This document shows, piece by piece, positions 1 to 8,088 of a DNA stretch of 8,543 nucleotides. A program made the translations under genes and the position numbers. Each line of letters begins with the position of its first letter. Position 1 is the first letter of the stretch. The notes beneath the pieces are model-generated. The model was not told where the DNA came from and ran no database searches. It worked only from the letters and a program-made list of their open reading frames with translations. Source of the stretch: Bacillota bacterium (GTDB taxonomy: Bacteria > Bacillota > Clostridia > Christensenellales > UMGS416); assembly GCA_023409755.1 (NCBI GenBank), contig JAEYRA010000022.1, positions 1 to 8,543 of the forward strand, in the 5' to 3' direction.

Positions 1-445
1 GAATGACGACACTCTTGCCGTCCTGCTCAATGACGCAACCCGGTGCGGTGCCCCGGTCGTTCTTGAGGACGATGGACCCTTTGGGGAACCACGCCTGCTT
101 TTCGTTGTTGGGGGTCATGGTACGCCCGCCGGTCTGGAAGAAGGACAGCAGCTTCTGGTAGGACTCCTCGTGCCGTTCCATCGGCAGGCCCAATTCCTCG
201 GCAATGGTCTCCTTGGTCAGGTCATCCATCGTAGGCCCAAGCCCGCCGGTGGTGATGACAAGGTCACTGCGCTCCCACGCCTGGCGGAACGCCTGCCGCA
301 GACGGCCGGGGTTGTCACCCACCGTTGTTTGGTGATACAAGGTGATGCCCAATCGCGACAACTCCTGCGCCAAGTACTTCGCGTCACTGTTGAGGACCTG
401 CCCCATCAGAAGTTCGGTTCCCACACAAAGGATTTCAGCAACCAT
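1..445 (-). CDS. cinA: CinA family protein, N-terminal part (runs off left edge)
   Basis: The first 148 codons of a competence/damage-inducible protein A (CinA) homologue; the rest, normally about 410 residues in total, lies beyond the left edge. The visible part is the MoaB/MogA-like molybdopterin-binding domain: it opens with EILCVGTELL (residues 4-13), has the TTGGLGPTMDD motif at 65-75, and contains MTPNNEKQA at 110-118 and GTAPG at 132-136. Members of this family have been shown to act as ADP-ribose pyrophosphatase and/or nicotinamide-nucleotide amidase. The amidase activity belongs to a C-terminal domain that cannot be seen here. The ATG at 445 is supported by a GAGGA ribosome binding site inside the end of pgsA, and only 3 bp separate it from the pgsA stop, so translation is probably coupled. 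In many Firmicutes the next gene is recA, outside this window. Confidence 0.93.
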   Translation of the reverse strand, partial: MVAEILCVGTELLMGQVLNSDAKYLAQELSRLGITLYHQTTVGDNPGRLRQAFRQAWERSDLVITTGGLGPTMDDLTKETIAEELGLPMERHEESYQKLLSFFQTGGRTMTPNNEKQAWFPKGSIVLKNDRGTAPGCVIEQDGKSVVI

Positions 446-448
446 CGT

Positions 449-1000
449 TCATTCCTCGGTTGAAAAGTTCTTCAAATTGGTGCGGAAGTAATCCACCGTA
501 GACCAGATGGTGAAGACAATCGCCGCTCCCATCACGATCTGCGGCAGATAGAGGACATTCAAAAATTGAAAAGCGGTGACGCCGCGCAGCAGATACAGGA
601 TGACGGCGACGTCCTGCAGCACGGTCTTTGTCTTGCCCAGCCAGCTGGCGGCAACGACCTCGCCGTGCTTGGTGGAGATAACGATGCGAAACCCGCTGAT
701 GAGGATTTCCCGCGAGAGGAGGAGGATGGTAATGAGTGAATGGACTTTCCCGCGTTCGGTCAACACCACCAGCGCCGCCAACACCAGGAGCTTGTCTGCG
801 ATGGGGTCAAATGCCTTGCCGAAGACGGTGACCTTCCGCTCCCGGCGGGCGATGTGGCCATCCAGAATGTCGGTCATGCTCGCCAAAAAGAAGACGACCG
901 CCGCCCAGAACGCACCCAAAGGAATGGGCAGATAGAGCAGCAGCAGAAACACCGGAATCAGCAGGATCCGCAGAACTGTCAGCTTATTGGCCAGGCTCAT
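449..1000 (-). CDS. pgsA: CDP-diacylglycerol--glycerol-3-phosphate 3-phosphatidyltransferase
   Basis: Integral membrane enzyme of 183 aa that transfers phosphatidate from CDP-diacylglycerol to glycerol-3-phosphate. The product is phosphatidylglycerophosphate, the precursor of phosphatidylglycerol and cardiolipin. The CDP-alcohol phosphotransferase signature is complete: D44, D47-G48, A51-R52, G61, D65 and D69, in the spacing DxxDGxxAR(x8)GxxxDxxxD. Hydrophobic segments near residues 8-27, 31-43, 69-80, 88-105, 127-138 and 148-168 fit the six-helix fold of the family, and the length is normal for PgsA. The ATG overlaps the rimO stop codon (ATGA), and the GGGGTGG five bases upstream, inside rimO, is the likely ribosome binding site. 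Its place between rimO and cinA is common in Firmicutes. Related CDP-alcohol transferases such as phosphatidylserine synthase are possible, but the sequence near the signature (LDPIADKLL-like) and the gene order favour PgsA. Confidence 0.95.
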   Translation of the reverse strand: MSLANKLTVLRILLIPVFLLLLYLPIPLGAFWAAVVFFLASMTDILDGHIARRERKVTVFGKAFDPIADKLLVLAALVVLTERGKVHSLITILLLSREILISGFRIVISTKHGEVVAASWLGKTKTVLQDVAVILYLLRGVTAFQFLNVLYLPQIVMGAAIVFTIWSTVDYFRTNLKNFSTEE

Positions 1001-2313
1001 AACGCCACCCCACGCAAATCATATTCGGTCGCCCCGGTCACACGAACCGCAATCGTTGTGCCGATGGCCTCATCCCCCGCACCTTCCACCGTGACGACAC
1101 CATCGATGTCCGGCGCCTGGAAGGCGGCGCGCCCCTGCAGCAGGCCATTTTCATCCACCTCATCGATGAGTACCGGAAGAACCGTCCCCACGCGTTGGGC
1201 CAGCAGATCCGCAGAAATGGTCTGTTGGGCCAGCATCAGGCGATGGTGACGCTCCCGCGCGGTCTTGAGCAGCACCTTCGGCCGGAAGGACGCCGCGGGC
1301 GTACCTTCCTCGGGGCTGTAGACAAAGGCACCCATGTTGTCAAACCGGGCTTCCTCCACAAAGTGCAGGAGTTTGTCAAAGGCCTCGTCACTCTCCCCCG
1401 GGAAGCCCACGATGAACGTGGTGCGCAGGGCAATGCCGGGGTAGTGCCCGCGGATCTTGCCGATGAGGGTACGGATGCCTGCCTCGTTGCTGCGGCGGTT
1501 CATGCGGCGAAGAATGCCGTCGTCAATGTGCTGAAGCGGAATGTCCAGGTAGCTGGCGATCCGGTCACTGCCGCTCACAAGCTCCAGCAGTTCGTCGGTG
1601 GCAAGCTCCGGGTAGCAATACAGCAGCCGGAGCAGCGGAATGCCTTCGATGGCGATGAGCTTGCGTAGCAGGCCCACCAGAGACTCGCCTCCGGGCATGT
1701 CCATGCCGTAGCGGGTGGTGTCCTGCGCCACCAGGATGATCTCCTCCACCCCTTGATCCCGCAGCCATGCTGCCTCGGTCAGGATATCCTGCTCGGGCCG
1801 GCTGCGATAGGGGCCACGGATGGCTGGGATGGCGCAATAGGCGCAGCGGTTGCTGCAACCCTCGGCAATCTTGAGGTAGGCAAAGCTGCGGCGGCCTTCC
1901 AAAACCCGCCCGGGTACGAAGGGCGCACCAGACAAATCGGAGCACTCCAGCAGACGTCGTTCCTCCCGCACGGAGGTTAATAGTTCGTCGATGCGCTCGT
2001 ATTCGTTGACACCCACCATGAGGTCGACCTCTGGCAGGGTATCGAAAAGTTCGCCGCTGTACCGCTGGGAAAGGCACCCGGTCACAACCAGCGTATGGCA
2101 GCGCCCATTTTGCTTGTACTGTGCCATCTCCAGAATGGTGTTGACCGACTGCTGCTTGGCATCGGTGATGAAGCCGCAGGTGTTGACGATGATGGCGTCA
2201 GCTTCCTGCGGGTCGCTTACAAACCGATGCCCGGCCCGCTGCAGCACATACTGCATGACCTCGGCATCGACGTCGTTCTTCGGGCATCCCAATTTAACCA
2301 GTGTTATGTTCAT
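997..2313 (-). CDS. rimO: Ribosomal protein S12 (Asp) methylthiotransferase RimO
   Basis: Radical-SAM methylthiotransferase of 438 aa that adds a methylthio group to the beta carbon of a conserved aspartate of ribosomal protein S12. Three domains are visible. The N-terminal UPF0004 domain has C10, C46 and C80 as ligands of the auxiliary iron-sulfur cluster, starting with LGCPKNDVDAE (residues 8-18). The radical-SAM core has the CxxxCxxC motif at C153, C157 and C160, and DIPLQH at 257-262. A C-terminal TRAM domain contains APDIDGVV at 400-407 and ends in ATEYDLRG. The LGCPKN and APDIDGVV sequences separate RimO from its tRNA-modifying relatives MiaB and MtaB. The length is typical. The ATG lies 4 bp after the ftsK stop, and its AGGTGA ribosome binding site is formed by the last codons of ftsK. 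Its own stop overlaps the pgsA start, so it is an internal operon gene. Confidence 0.97.
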   Translation of the reverse strand: MNITLVKLGCPKNDVDAEVMQYVLQRAGHRFVSDPQEADAIIVNTCGFITDAKQQSVNTILEMAQYKQNGRCHTLVVTGCLSQRYSGELFDTLPEVDLMVGVNEYERIDELLTSVREERRLLECSDLSGAPFVPGRVLEGRRSFAYLKIAEGCSNRCAYCAIPAIRGPYRSRPEQDILTEAAWLRDQGVEEIILVAQDTTRYGMDMPGGESLVGLLRKLIAIEGIPLLRLLYCYPELATDELLELVSGSDRIASYLDIPLQHIDDGILRRMNRRSNEAGIRTLIGKIRGHYPGIALRTTFIVGFPGESDEAFDKLLHFVEEARFDNMGAFVYSPEEGTPAASFRPKVLLKTARERHHRLMLAQQTISADLLAQRVGTVLPVLIDEVDENGLLQGRAAFQAPDIDGVVTVEGAGDEAIGTTIAVRVTGATEYDLRGVAL

Positions 2314-2317
2314 TCAG

Positions 2318-4810
<2,493 letters not shown>

Positions 4811-4849
4811 GCTGTCCTACTCTCCAAATGCAGTATACATACTCTTCCA

Positions 4850-4878
4850 AGTATACCACATCTGTCATGGATGCACAA
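4850..4878 (-). promoter_or_regulatory. Candidate sigma-A-type promoter for ftsK operon
   Basis: On the minus strand a TATACT hexamer (4855-4850) is preceded by TGG, giving an extended -10 (TGnTATACT). A weak -35, TTGTGC (4878-4873), lies exactly 17 bp upstream. Transcription would start near 4843, leaving a leader of about 30 nt with the GGAGAG ribosome binding site at 4825-4820. A second TATACT at 4837-4832 is an alternative, but a start from it would fall on the ribosome binding site. The candidate overlaps the last bases of dusB. It was read by eye only; the -35 matches just three consensus positions. Confidence 0.4.
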
Positions 4879-4879
4879 A

Positions 4880-5851
4880 TCAACCGATGGGCAAATCCGC
4901 ACCGTTCACAATACGGTTCAATAAGTGAGCAATGCCTTCGATGCTGTCCACAGCGTTGAGCGCGCCGCGCGACTGGGCGGCCTTCGGTATGCCATGGATG
5001 TACCAGGAGAGGTGCTTGCGCATCTCCTGCACGGCAATGCGCTCCCCCTTCTGCGCCAGCAGGGCTTGTGCGTGGGTCAGCGCGGTCTGCGCCACCTCGG
5101 CCAGTGTGGGCGGCATAAAGGAGCGGCTATCGGCAAGGGCTGTGATTTCAGCAAAGATCCAGGGGTTCCCCTGGGCACCGCGGGCCACCATGACGGCGTC
5201 ACAGCCGGTGTGCCTTAGCATGGACATGGCGTCCGCGCCAGAAAACACATCGCCGCTGCCGATGACCGGGATGGAGACCTTGCGCTTGACGGCAGCAATG
5301 ATGTCCCAGTCGGCCTTCCCTGCGTAGAACTGGTCTCGGGTGCGCCCGTGCACGGCCACGGCGGCCGCCCCGCTCTGCTCCATTCGCTGTGCAAACTCCA
5401 CCGCGTTGACGTTGGACGCATCCCAACCTTTGCGGAACTTTACAGTGACCGGCTGGGGCAGGCGTTCGCTCATCACCCGCACAATGCGCTCGGCCAACTC
5501 CGGCTGGGTCATGAGGGCACTCCCCTGCCCGTTCTTCACAACCTTGGGCACGGGGCAGCCCATGTTGATGTCCACGATGTCGTGCTCCCCACAGTGCTGC
5601 AGAGCCATGTCTGCCATGAGCTCAGGCTCACTGCCAAAGAGCTGGGCGGCGCTGGGGCGCGGGCCTCCTTGGTTGGTCAACAGCTCCGCTGAATGCTCCG
5701 GTGAGTACAACAGGCCCTTGGCACTGACCATCTCGGTGTAGGCGAGTGCCGCACCCTGCGCCGCACACAGCGCACGAAACGGTAAATCGGATACCCCGGC
5801 CATGGGGGCCAGAAACGCCCTGCCGCCAATGAACACAGAACCAATGTTCAT
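4880..5851 (-). CDS. dusB: tRNA-dihydrouridine synthase (DusB family)
   Basis: FMN-dependent enzyme of 323 aa that reduces uridine to dihydrouridine in the D-loop of tRNA, using NADPH. The TIM-barrel landmarks are all present: LAPMAGVSDLPFR at 14-26; NMGCPVPKV at 96-104, with C99 as the expected catalytic proton donor; K138 in the TVKFRKGWD segment; H168 in VHGRTRDQFYAG; and the phosphate-binding stretches IGSGDVF (197-203) and VARGAQGNPWIF (222-233). Length is normal for Dus proteins, and the GCPVPK and RTRDQFYAG sequences fit the DusB branch common in Firmicutes. The ATG follows the stop of the upstream unknown gene by 1 bp, with AAGGA five bases before the start, so the two are almost certainly co-transcribed. 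No terminator is visible after its stop, and read-through into ftsK is possible. Confidence 0.95.
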   Translation of the reverse strand: MNIGSVFIGGRAFLAPMAGVSDLPFRALCAAQGAALAYTEMVSAKGLLYSPEHSAELLTNQGGPRPSAAQLFGSEPELMADMALQHCGEHDIVDINMGCPVPKVVKNGQGSALMTQPELAERIVRVMSERLPQPVTVKFRKGWDASNVNAVEFAQRMEQSGAAAVAVHGRTRDQFYAGKADWDIIAAVKRKVSIPVIGSGDVFSGADAMSMLRHTGCDAVMVARGAQGNPWIFAEITALADSRSFMPPTLAEVAQTALTHAQALLAQKGERIAVQEMRKHLSWYIHGIPKAAQSRGALNAVDSIEGIAHLLNRIVNGADLPIG

Positions 5852-5852
5852 G

Positions 5853-6491
5853 TCAGTCCTTCTTGGTGGCGGTGGGTGCAGCCGTTGCTGTGGCCGTGGG
5901 CGTGGCGGTCGGCACCGGCGAGGCCGTGATAAACTCAGACGGCTCGGGCGTTGGGGTGGCCTCAGGCGGCAGCGTCTCCGCCTTCTTCACCCCCACGATG
6001 TGCCAGGCGTCGTCTTCCTTTTTCAGGTTCAGCGTGTAGCGCGCCCGGGGCCAGGTTGGCGGCTCCATCGCGTCCAGCTCCTCCTCCGTCAGGTCTTCAC
6101 TCACGTCGTAGTCGATCTCGGGGATCGACTCCACCACAGTGACGGTGGCGGTGTTCTTCCACGGCTGGCACCACAGGGACTCCACGCCAATATTGTAATC
6201 AATGTTGGTGATGGTAAACTCGTCACTCTCCACCGGCTCCAAATCGGTGCTGATGCTATCCAGATAAGACTTGGAGAAATATTTGTTCAGGTCGGTGTCA
6301 GTCTCCTGCAGCAGAACCCGATCTGCCTTGGCCTTCATGCCATCGGTGACGATGATGTAGACGTTGGCAGAGTCCATCGCCACAAAAAACACCACGGCCA
6401 GTATGGCAAACGCAGAAAGAACCATAAGGGCCACTTTCGCTGTGTACCAGATCATTCGCAACGCAACTTTCATCTCATCACCATGCCCCAT
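5853..6491 (-). CDS. Unknown membrane-anchored protein, Pro/Thr-rich tail
   Basis: Protein of 212 aa that I do not recognise. One strongly hydrophobic segment near residues 15-39 is followed by an extracytoplasmic-looking domain (about 45-170). That domain contains YFSKSYLDS (71-79) and a late W-P-R-A-R-Y plus W-H-I-V-G strand pattern, which resembles NTF2-like or SnoaL-like folds; this is a guess from pattern, not an assignment. Residues 174-210 are a low-complexity tail of Pro, Thr and Ala ending in KKD, perhaps a cell-wall-spanning or disordered linker. Two starts are possible. ATG at 6491 has GGTGA seven bases upstream. ATG at 6473 (MKVALRMIWY) has GGTGAT three bases upstream, which places it well for pairing with the 16S tail, and gives 206 aa. 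I slightly favour 6473 biologically but list the longer form. It is joined to dusB with a 1-bp gap, and no function is implied by that alone. Confidence 0.8.
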   Translation of the reverse strand: MGHGDEMKVALRMIWYTAKVALMVLSAFAILAVVFFVAMDSANVYIIVTDGMKAKADRVLLQETDTDLNKYFSKSYLDSISTDLEPVESDEFTITNIDYNIGVESLWCQPWKNTATVTVVESIPEIDYDVSEDLTEEELDAMEPPTWPRARYTLNLKKEDDAWHIVGVKKAETLPPEATPTPEPSEFITASPVPTATPTATATAAPTATKKD

Positions 6492-6508
6492 GTTGGATTC
6501 ACCGCAAC

Positions 6509-6514
6509 AGTATA
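6509..6514 (-). promoter_or_regulatory. Possible -10 element for the unknown-dusB unit
   Basis: Minus-strand TATACT (6514-6509) inside TGTATACTG, the same nine bases that occur upstream of ftsK at 4831-4839. No good -35 is seen at 16-18 bp. A transcript starting near 6502 would begin on the GGTGA in front of the ATG at 6491. That would favour the downstream ATG at 6473 as the real start. This is weak evidence. Confidence 0.22.
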
Positions 6515-6552
6515 CACCATTTTAGACGCAAAATCAGCCCGCCGGTTCCTGA

Positions 6553-6582
6553 TTGGCAGTGGTATGCCCGCCGTGGTACAGT
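6553..6582 (+). promoter_or_regulatory. Candidate sigma-A-type promoter for mtnA
   Basis: TTGGCA (6553-6558) matches five of six bases of the -35 consensus. It is followed after 18 bp by TACAGT (6577-6582), four of six matches, with TG one base upstream at 6574-6575 (extended -10). The expected start is near 6589, giving a leader of about 25 nt that holds the AGGAGG at 6599-6604. It lies in the divergent gap between the unknown-dusB unit and mtnA. Read by eye, not scored. Confidence 0.45.
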
Positions 6583-6598
6583 GGTGGAACATACACAC

Positions 6599-6604
6599 AG
6601 GAGG
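6599..6604 (+). promoter_or_regulatory. Strong ribosome binding site deciding mtnA start
   Basis: Perfect AGGAGG. It is nine bases before ATG 6614 and three bases before ATG 6608, so it selects 6614 as the more likely start and excludes the GTG at 6581, which lies upstream of it. Confidence 0.8.
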
Positions 6605-6613
6605 TTCATGGCC

Positions 6614-7639
6614 ATGCAGGCAGTGGAATGGCGGAGGGGTACCCTGGTTCTTTTGGATCAACGACTGCTTCCGGGACAGTTGGTTTACAGGGAGTGCCAC
6701 ACAGCGCAGGAGACGGCGGATGCCATCGCCGCCATGGTGGTGCGCGGCGCGCCGGCCATCGGCGTGGCAGCGGCCTTTGGTGTAGTGCTGGCGGCCGCTG
6801 AGTGCGCTTGCGGCGGACTGAATGGCGAGGCTTTTGCCAGCCTTTGCGCGGTCATACGCGAGGCACGGCCCACGGCTGTCAACCTTATGTGGGCGGTGGA
6901 CCGCATGAGGGCTCTGGCGGGCAGGCAAACACCGGATATGGCGTTGGTGGAGCGGTTGGAGCGGGAAGCTCTGGCCATCCAGCGGGAGGATGTGGAGAGC
7001 TGCCGCGCCATCGGGCGGCATGGGAACGCGTTGATTGCGCACGGTGACGGCATCCTGACCCACTGCAACGCAGGAGCACTGGCAACGGTGGGTTACGGCA
7101 CGGCGCTGGGGGTGGTACGTGCCGCTTGGGAAGCTGGAAAGCGCATTCATGTATACGCCGATGAGACCCGACCCTACCTGCAGGGCGCACGGCTCACCGC
7201 CACCGAACTCCATGAGGACGGCATCCCTGTGACACTGCTGTGTGACAACATGGCTGGCTGGCTCATGAAGACCGGCCACGTGCAAAAGGTGATCGTAGGC
7301 GCTGACCGTATTGCCGCCAACGGCGACACGGCCAACAAGGTGGGTACCTATTCACTGGGCATCCTGGCGAAAGCCCACGACATCCCGTTCCTCGTGGCCG
7401 CGCCGCTCTCTACGGTAGATTTTTCGTTGCGAAATGGCGAGAATATTCCCATTGAGCACCGCCCGGCTGATGAGGTGTTACATGCCATGGGCGTGCGCAC
7501 CGCGCCAGAGGGCATTGCTGCCTACAATCCCGCTTTTGACGTGCTGCCAGCTGATCTCATTCACGCCATTGTGACCGAACGCGGCGTGGCCTTCCCGCCC
7601 TTTGACGGAAGCCTGGCCGCACTACGAACCAATCGGTGA
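6614..7639 (+). CDS. mtnA: S-methyl-5-thioribose-1-phosphate isomerase
   Basis: Enzyme of 341 aa, related to the eIF2B alpha family, that converts 5-methylthioribose-1-phosphate (aldose) to 5-methylthioribulose-1-phosphate (ketose) in salvage of methylthioadenosine. Family marks are clear: RGAPAIG at 44-50; PTAVNL at 86-91; THCNAGALA at 149-157 with catalytic C151; the ADETRPYLQGARLTATEL segment at 182-199; and GADRIAANGDTANKVGTY at 229-246 with catalytic D231. This separates it from ribose-1,5-bisphosphate isomerase and true eIF2B subunits. I chose ATG 6614 because AGGAGG (6599-6604) is nine bases upstream and the protein then begins MQAVEW, as in relatives. ATG 6608 is only three bases from that site, and GTG 6581 lies upstream of it. 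No other salvage gene is adjacent. It may serve the full Met salvage route or a shorter methylthioadenosine shunt. Confidence 0.95.
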   Translation: MQAVEWRRGTLVLLDQRLLPGQLVYRECHTAQETADAIAAMVVRGAPAIGVAAAFGVVLAAAECACGGLNGEAFASLCAVIREARPTAVNLMWAVDRMRALAGRQTPDMALVERLEREALAIQREDVESCRAIGRHGNALIAHGDGILTHCNAGALATVGYGTALGVVRAAWEAGKRIHVYADETRPYLQGARLTATELHEDGIPVTLLCDNMAGWLMKTGHVQKVIVGADRIAANGDTANKVGTYSLGILAKAHDIPFLVAAPLSTVDFSLRNGENIPIEHRPADEVLHAMGVRTAPEGIAAYNPAFDVLPADLIHAIVTERGVAFPPFDGSLAALRTNR

Positions 7640-7677
7640 TGCATAAGATCGCCTTCCGCTGGAAAAAGTGTTATTGC

Positions 7678-7723
7678 ATTGGCACCGCCAAACAGATTTT
7701 TCCAATCATATTGGCCAGCCAAT
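7678..7723 (+). repeat. Cluster of alternating ATTGG/CCAAT pentamers
   Basis: Within 46 bp there are ATTGG (7678-7682), CCAAA (7688-7692), CCAAT (7702-7706), ATTGG (7710-7714) and CCAAT (7719-7723). They form three overlapping inverted repeats: TTGGC-ACC-GCCAA (7679-7691), CCAAT-CAT-ATTGG (7702-7714) and ATTGGC-CA-GCCAAT (7710-7723). The second and third share an arm and could be mutually exclusive hairpins in RNA, or the sites could be protein operators on DNA. The first hairpin is followed five bases later by TTTTT (7697-7701) and might be a weak terminator for mtnA. The rest of the 7640-7762 gap holds only the ribosome binding site of the next gene; I see no convincing promoter. Confidence 0.5.
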
Positions 7724-7762
7724 GGGAAAAAATACGCTCAGAAGGAGGCGAAAAAACGAATT

Positions 7763-8017
7763 ATGAGCAAGAAGATCCTGATTGTCGTCGCAGTGGTGAT
7801 GCTAACGGTTATGGCCTTTGCCGCGTGCCGGGCCAACACCACCACGCCAACCCCCGCAACGACCTTGGAAATTACCCTCAGGCCGACTGCGTCGCCCTCA
7901 CCGGTAGTCTCCCCCTCGTTGAGCCCCGCAGCTACGATGTCAGCGGCAGCGTCAGCCTCGGCTTCTCCGGCCGGTTCGGCGGCAGCGTCGCCGTCAGCTA
8001 CCACGACTTCCAAGTAA
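7763..8017 (+). CDS. Small predicted lipoprotein, Ser/Ala/Pro/Thr-rich
   Basis: Protein of 84 aa that I do not recognise. The N-terminus has the form of a lipoprotein signal peptide: MSKK, a hydrophobic core (residues 5-19), then FAAC ending at C22 as the expected lipidated cysteine. F at -3 of the lipobox is acceptable but not the most common residue. The mature part of about 63 residues is almost only Ser, Ala, Pro and Thr, with a short imperfect 12-residue repeat starting SAAAS at 60 and again at 72. No folded domain is visible, so it may be a wall-spanning spacer or simply fast-evolving low-complexity sequence. The ATG at 7763 is chosen because it gives a proper signal peptide. The AAGGAGG at 7742-7748 is 14 bases upstream, which is longer than usual and a mild oddity. 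An upstream in-frame TTG at 7679 would spoil the signal peptide. Confidence 0.7.
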   Translation: MSKKILIVVAVVMLTVMAFAACRANTTTPTPATTLEITLRPTASPSPVVSPSLSPAATMSAAASASASPAGSAAASPSATTTSK

Positions 8018-8035
8018 ACTGCAGTCGTTACCGAC

Positions 8036-8071
8036 AAAGAAAGACGGTCCGCAGAACCGCCTTTCTTTTTT
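8036..8071 (+). terminator. Rho-independent terminator, probably bidirectional
   Basis: The stem GAAAG-A-CGGT (8039-8048) pairs with ACCG-C-CTTTC (8056-8065), with one A-C mismatch and a 7-nt loop, followed by a run of six T (8066-8071). It starts 18 bases after the lipoprotein stop. On the minus strand the same hairpin follows the aspS stop and is trailed by CTTTCTTT, so it may also end aspS transcription, though less strongly. Confidence 0.82.
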
Positions 8072-8088
8072 ATGCTTGTGTTGTTTTT

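Noticed and set aside
6581..6613. Upstream GTG (6581) or ATG (6608) start for mtnA
   Set aside because: GTG 6581 is before the AGGAGG site, and ATG 6608 is only three bases after it. ATG 6614 has proper spacing and gives the N-terminus usual for MtnA.
5802..6785. Plus-strand open frame of 327 codons
   Set aside because: It lies antisense to the start of dusB and to the unknown gene and overlaps mtnA. The product is rich in Arg, Gly and His with no family pattern, as expected from the complement of GC-rich genes.
6470..7285. Minus-strand open frame of 271 codons opposite mtnA
   Set aside because: mtnA on the plus strand carries all catalytic motifs and a perfect ribosome binding site. The antisense product has no membrane, signal or domain pattern.
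7677..7701. Firm terminator for mtnA
   Set aside because: Only a 5-bp stem with a 3-base loop, separated from TTTTT by five bases. Too weak to call as a terminator; described under the pentamer cluster instead.
7679..7762. Longer lipoprotein start at TTG 7679
   Set aside because: It would put 28 polar residues before the signal peptide, and the AAGGAGG at 7742-7748 would lie within the coding frame.
7937..8014. Possible tandem repeat array or CRISPR-like structure
   Set aside because: GGCAGCGTC recurs at 7945 and 7981, but this reflects repeated Ala/Ser codons in the lipoprotein tail. There are no regular repeats and spacers.
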